From positions 46,383,167-46,447,166 of the forward strand of contig NC_041011.1 of the NCBI RefSeq assembly GCF_004193775.1: a stretch of DNA of 64,000 nucleotides, in the 5' to 3' direction. A program made the translations under genes and the position numbers. Positions 59,501 to 64,000 of the stretch are shown here, piece by piece; the first letter of the stretch is position 1, and the number at the start of each line of letters is the position of its first letter. Origin of the DNA: Glycine soja (lineage: Eukaryota > Streptophyta > Magnoliopsida > Fabales > Fabaceae). The notes below the pieces were generated by a model that ran no database searches, was not told the origin of the DNA, and saw only the letters and a program-made list of their open reading frames with translations.

Positions 59501-62500
59501 TAGAAAGTGATAAGAGTTTCCAAAATTGGTGCCAATCAAATTCAGTTAATTTGGTGCCAATTTTTATGTGGGTCCGGATATATTCCAAAATTGGAAGAAA
59601 AATAGCGTGGACGCGTATCATGCGTTCATGGACTTAAGCGGGGGCATGGCCGCTTGTTACTAGAACCATCAACCATATCCTTTTCAACAGGAACAAGTTG
59701 ATCTAATATCTTTGGAAAGAATAACATCAGAATCAACAATACTTTTGTTGTTGTGATGTCGAAAATTGGCATTTGGGTTGAGCTTGTACGAGGACAATAA
59801 ATTATTAGGATACAAAGTAACCTCTTGGGGTGCAGATGCATGTATATATATTGACGTCGTGTTTTGTCATCACAATCCATAAACCGCTTTCTGTTTTCAA
59901 ACTTAAATTGGATTATTTTGCATTTTCTCTTTTCTTTTCTTTTTCGTTTTTGTTCTTCTTTGCCCAAGAAACCTTTTCAACTAATAGTCGTCTTCGTTTC
60001 CCATTTCTTTGTTTATTTGTCAAGTTGAAACAAGCAAAGAATGCTATATAACTTGCTTTATAAGATATGAGAGCTTAATTAGTATAAGCTCTCTGAATTA
60101 TTTACAACCTTTAGCATCTGTTGAAAGACTAATGTAATTAGAGTAGACTAGAGTAATTGTCGTTGAAAACACCTGCCATGTGGACCAAAGCAATTTGTGG
60201 CCGGTCAAATTAAAGAGAACGTGCATATGGTATAAAGTTGGAAATGCTTAGGTAGTGGACCGGAGTCTTTTGAGTTGTAGATAACTGGCCTTTTTTTATG
60301 TGCTTCTGTTTACTTCTTTTAGTATATATAAATAGATAGATTGGTTGGTGATATCACTAAGCACAATCTCTAATTAATTAATTAATTCACAAATAACTGT
60401 ATGGTAAGTGCTCTTTGACTAGGTATTTTTATCTTATATGGGATTCAACACCTTTGGCACTAAAAGATTATTAGGGGTATGTGCCTCTCTTAACCTTTTT
60501 CGTTGATTCTTGGGACCATGATGATAATGTGGATATTAAGGTGTGGAGGAGGTGATGACGACATTGATAGCGTGAGAAACCATCAAACTGAGGTAAAAAA
60601 AAAAGAAGCAAAGAGCAACTGGGAAAGGTGGCACACTAAATCCCTGTCTGCCCTTATAAAATTAGTGAATACTGAATAGTTCAAAAGTAATTTACCAACA
60701 CGAGTGGTATCTTGTATTCTATGGAGGAGGTTAACCCTTCGGAAGTATAAGAGGTATTAAATTGGTGTTTAGGATATATCTTTGTCAATGTTCTACATTT
60801 GGTACTTTGGATTGCTCTGCATATATAATTGTGGTACGTTGATAATATTTCCTTTAATAAAGTTATTCTTACTCCTAATGTATCCATGCTCTATAACTTT
60901 TTTTTCTATTAAAAAAACGGGAAGAGAGAAAATATTTTTTCTTTCTTATAAAAATGAATTGTGGAAAAAGAAAATGTAAAGAATTGAAGTCTAAGAACAA
61001 AAGTTGAATTTTCGTTTAAATTATTCTTGACCTACTCGAGAACATGGTCTCGGGGGCTGGGGTGTTCCGTATTCATCATTACATCTGAAAAAAAAAATCC
61101 CAAAAAACTTGAGCTTCACTTCTTTGACAATGATCTGGCCAATTTTGCAAGGATTCTCTTTTCCCGTTCACTTTGTTTCTTTTTCTCTTTTCCTCCCACT
61201 TTATTAGAATCTCTTATCTTAGGATCTGTTAGGGAGCTACACGTGTTGGGTTGCTTTACATCCATATAAACATTTTCTCTCGAAAAGTGAAGTCTGATGG
61301 CAGAAAGGTGTAGTGAAATAAAAGTAAATAGCTACATTGATATTATGCAAGTGAAAGTGGGAGCTGGTGTGGCCCAGTCAGCAGTGCCATCACCAATCTT
61401 AGTGGAGACTCACCATAACATAATTAGTCAGCTTTTATAAGTCCCACTATCCTATTTAAGCACGTTCATGACCCTAATAAATCCCCTTTTTGAATAATCT
61501 AGTACTTGTTTAATGAATTTAAACATATTTTGATTTAGTTTATCCCTGGTTCGACCGATCCTATACTTTGTAGGTTCTTCAGCTTCAATATTTATTTTAG
61601 CTAGATAGATCCGGGCTATCTAAATGCTATTATATTTTACAATATTTTTCCATAGGGCATCGCCGTGGTGCTGCATCTGTCACTTTCTTTAGTTTATTCC
61701 TTTGTATACTATATTGGTTGAGAAATTGTATAGTAAATAAATTTTATATAAAAATATAGTGTATAACAAAAAGAGAGATAGGAAGAGAAGCCAGATAAAA
61801 ATGAGATTAGATAACTAATAAAATAGAAAGAGATAAAAAAAAGTAAATACTATTATAAAAGATATTATATAAATTTATTTAAAATATCATAATAGAATAA
61901 TGTAACTATATTATATGTTGCCTTGTGATAAGGACTTTTCGTAGAAGTCTTCAATTTCTCTCTTGCTTTATTGTGGATAATCGCTTTCCCTTCCTAACTC
62001 TTTGTCGTACGTGTAACCTATTCTTTTTTCCTAAATTTGAAAGTTGAATAATATATACTTCTTGTCAATTATAAGCTAAATATTGGTTAACTAGAAAGTG
62101 ATATGCATAGGACAAGAGAGAAATATAGATACAATGAGCGATATAATATAATAAAAATAGATTGTTGACAAAGGGTCTGATATATTGAAATGTGCATATA
62201 TCTTTACTCCACATTAGTCCAGTTAGTTTATTCACATAAGCGATACAACTAGATAATTTGAAATGCAAAATAGAATGAACTTTATGTTGTTTTACGAGGG
62301 GGAAAATCCTAAGATATTAATCAAGTTTGGCCTTGAATCCTTCAGGTGTTTGCCATGTCGATGGTCAAAGCGAAAAAGATAGACCAAACATAAAGCAAAA
62401 CCTAATCCATTCATACAACACAATATTGGGTCCCAAGGTAACAGCTGCCTGCATGGACAGTACTAATGTTCCTTCAAGAAACACACACCCTTTGAGAAGC

Positions 62501-63358
62501 AACTCTTCAAAAGAATTTAGACGTAACGACAGGGTTAGCTTCTTTGATTGGTTTTACCAATTCAGAATTCTTCTCCAGAGAAGCCTCAAGGAAAGAAAAC
62601 ACGAATCCTTCAACACTCTGAGAGTCTGTCAAGTTATTGCTGCAGCACTGTTAGCTGGTTTAATGTGGTGGCACTCAGACTACAGGAACATTCAAGATAG
62701 GCTTGGCCTACTCTTCTTCATTTCCATCTTCTGGGGAGTCTTCCCGTCTTTCAACTCGGTTTTCGCATTCCCTCAAGAACGTGCCATCTTCATGAAAGAG
62801 CGAGCTTCTGGTATGTACACACTGTCCTCCTATTTCATGGCTCGAATTGTTGGAGATCTGCCAATGGAGCTTATTCTTCCCACGATTTTCCTCATTGTGA
62901 CATATTGGATGGGTGGATTAAAGCCTGATTTGTGGGCTTTTCTCTTGACTTTGTTGGTTGTGCTTGGATATGTGATGGTGTCACAAGGTCTTGGCCTTGC
63001 TTTAGGGGCAGCAATAATGGATGCCAAACAGGCTTCCACAGTGGCAGCAGTGACAATGCTAGCATTTGTGTTGACAGGTGGATACTATGTCCATAAGGTG
63101 CCATCTTGCATGGCTTGGATCAAATATATATCCACAACCTTCTACTGTTATAGGCTGCTGACTAGAATCCAGTATGAGGATGGCAAGAAGATATCATATC
63201 TATTGGGTTGCTATCAACGTGATAAGGGTGGTTGCAGCTTTGTTGAAGAGGATGTGGTGGGGCAAATTGGCACCCTAGGATGCATTGGGGTGTTGCTTTT
63301 CATGTTTGTGTTCTACAGATTATTGGCCTACCTTGCCTTGAGACGCATCAAGAGTTGA
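56580..63358 (+). CDS. ABCG25: ABCG25-like half-size ABC transporter (3 exons, 669 aa)
   Basis: Predicted plasma-membrane ABCG half-transporter; Arabidopsis ABCG25 exports abscisic acid from vascular cells. Exons: 56580-56726, 56892-57741, 62346-63358 (2010 nt; junctions in phases 0 and 1). Nucleotide-binding domain in exon 2: Walker [10 protein letters not shown] 113-121, Q-loop Gln159, signature [10 protein letters not shown] 219-228, Walker [13 protein letters not shown] 239-250, H-loop His276. Exon 3 encodes the ABC2 membrane domain (about 395-665) with six likely membrane spans, including [20 protein letters not shown] and the conserved [12 protein letters not shown] loop; it ends in [11 protein letters not shown]. 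All catalytic motifs are intact and the length matches the family (about 660 aa). The match to ABCG25 runs the whole length, and no other ABCG subclade fits as well. The second intron is 4604 bp. Confidence 0.93.
57742..62345 (+). other. Intron 2 of the ABCG25-like gene (4604 bp)
   Basis: A phase-1 intron that splits a Gly codon between the nucleotide-binding and membrane domains; donor GTACGT at 57742, acceptor CCTTCAG at 62345. It is AT-rich with several A/T-run blocks (58260-58540, 61740-61910) sharing AAAGAGATA-type words that look like small degenerate repeats. A minus-strand frame at 59626-59800 has protein-like composition but is not recognisable. No complete transposon was identified. 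Confidence 0.65.
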
Positions 63359-64000
63359 AACTTGAAAATCGAAATTCTGTGTTGAATGCAGCCTAGTTCT
63401 TTTGGGAAAGCTTGTATGCAGAGAAGGATGGATCAATTTGTTGGCTCCTAGCCAGTGCAGCAGTAACACCACTTTTACACTGGGCTAGAGTGGCTACTTG
63501 ATTCATACTAACTGTAATTGAAGAATGAATGAGAGATTTTCTGTTGTAATTGTAAAGTTAGAGAATTAAATTAACAAGCAAAATTGAAGTGAAGAGAGAA
63601 AAGAATAGTAATTGTAGATTTGGATTTCGAATCGCTCTCCAAGTTCAACCTGTATTCAGAATGTCAAGGGAAGAAATCAAGAAATTTCTTCCGTACGGAA
63701 TATATAATTTTCAAGTTTTTACGGTTCTTACTCTGCCATCAATTCTTTTCATTCGAATGCATTACGTACCATTTATTATTGTTTTTGCCTTTTGGTAATG
63801 GTAATTGGAAACATTTTACGTAGGCCAAACCACGCCCACCCACACTTGAGAAGAATACGTGCTGCGAGTGGCGGATCTAACACCCAAAATCAAACAAACT
63901 ATTTTAAAAAATAAATCTACACATAAAAATGAAAAGTGATTCAAATATGAAAAAATAATAACTGTAAAATATAAAATTTAAAATAAATATTCATGATTTA
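63359..64000. other. 3' flank of the ABCG25-like gene, with a possible element end
   Basis: Contains the 3' UTR (to perhaps 63600, AATTAAATT-type signals near 63565) and then AT-rich DNA. At 63867-63880 the sequence AGTGGCGGATCTAA resembles the GTGGCGGATC-type terminus of some plant hAT elements, but the partner end would lie outside the window. Confidence 0.4.

Noticed and set aside
59626..59967. 113-codon minus-strand frame inside the ABCG25-like intron 2
   Set aside because: Composition partly protein-like, but no motif, family or splice support was recognised.

Overview
The window is AT-rich plant nuclear DNA from a dicot. It shows intron-rich genes with GT..AG junctions, Mutator/hAT-type inverted-repeat elements, a solo LTR and long AT microsatellites. 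The gene complement (group I CDPK, UPBEAT1-like bHLH, exocyst SEC5, ABCG25-like transporter) and the repeat style suggest a legume such as Glycine, but the species is inference. All gene models were built by hand from splice sites, reading frame and family conservation.

Layout. (1) 1-2270: no complete gene; a tiny frameshifted TOPLESS-like CTLH remnant at 757-820. (2) 2271-13638: a head-to-tail tandem pair of calcium-dependent protein kinase genes on the minus strand (CPK4/CPK11-type). Both have seven coding exons with identical splice phases. The upstream copy (8704-13638, 492 aa) looks intact. The downstream copy (2271-6512, 482 aa) is diverged: it has a degenerate glycine loop and a frameshifted C-terminus. 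Three Mutator-like inverted-repeat elements lie between them, each flanked by 9-bp direct repeats. (3) 19165-19551: a single-exon UPBEAT1-like atypical bHLH gene, minus strand. (4) 22055-22356: remnant of a subtilisin-propeptide-like (I9/SPI-1-type) inhibitor gene. (5) 24585-37741: complete 21-exon SEC5 exocyst gene, plus strand, 1085 aa. (6) 37742-56579: about 19 kb without a confident gene. It holds a long-TIR MULE-like element, a 95-bp ATT microsatellite, a duplicated GAT/GGT-rich minisatellite, a hAT transposase remnant, an unassigned exon-like segment and a 2260-bp solo LTR with perfect 5-bp target-site duplications. (7) 56580-63358: a three-exon ABCG25-like half-size ABC transporter gene, plus strand, 669 aa, with a 4.6-kb second intron.

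There is no operon-type organisation; each gene is an independent unit. CPK4/CPK11-type kinases and ABCG25 both belong to abscisic-acid biology in Arabidopsis, but their proximity here may be chance. I found no convincing wholly new biological system. The most informative signals are the asymmetric decay of one CDPK duplicate, several inverted-repeat elements with readable target-site duplications, and small gene remnants that ORF-length filters would miss.
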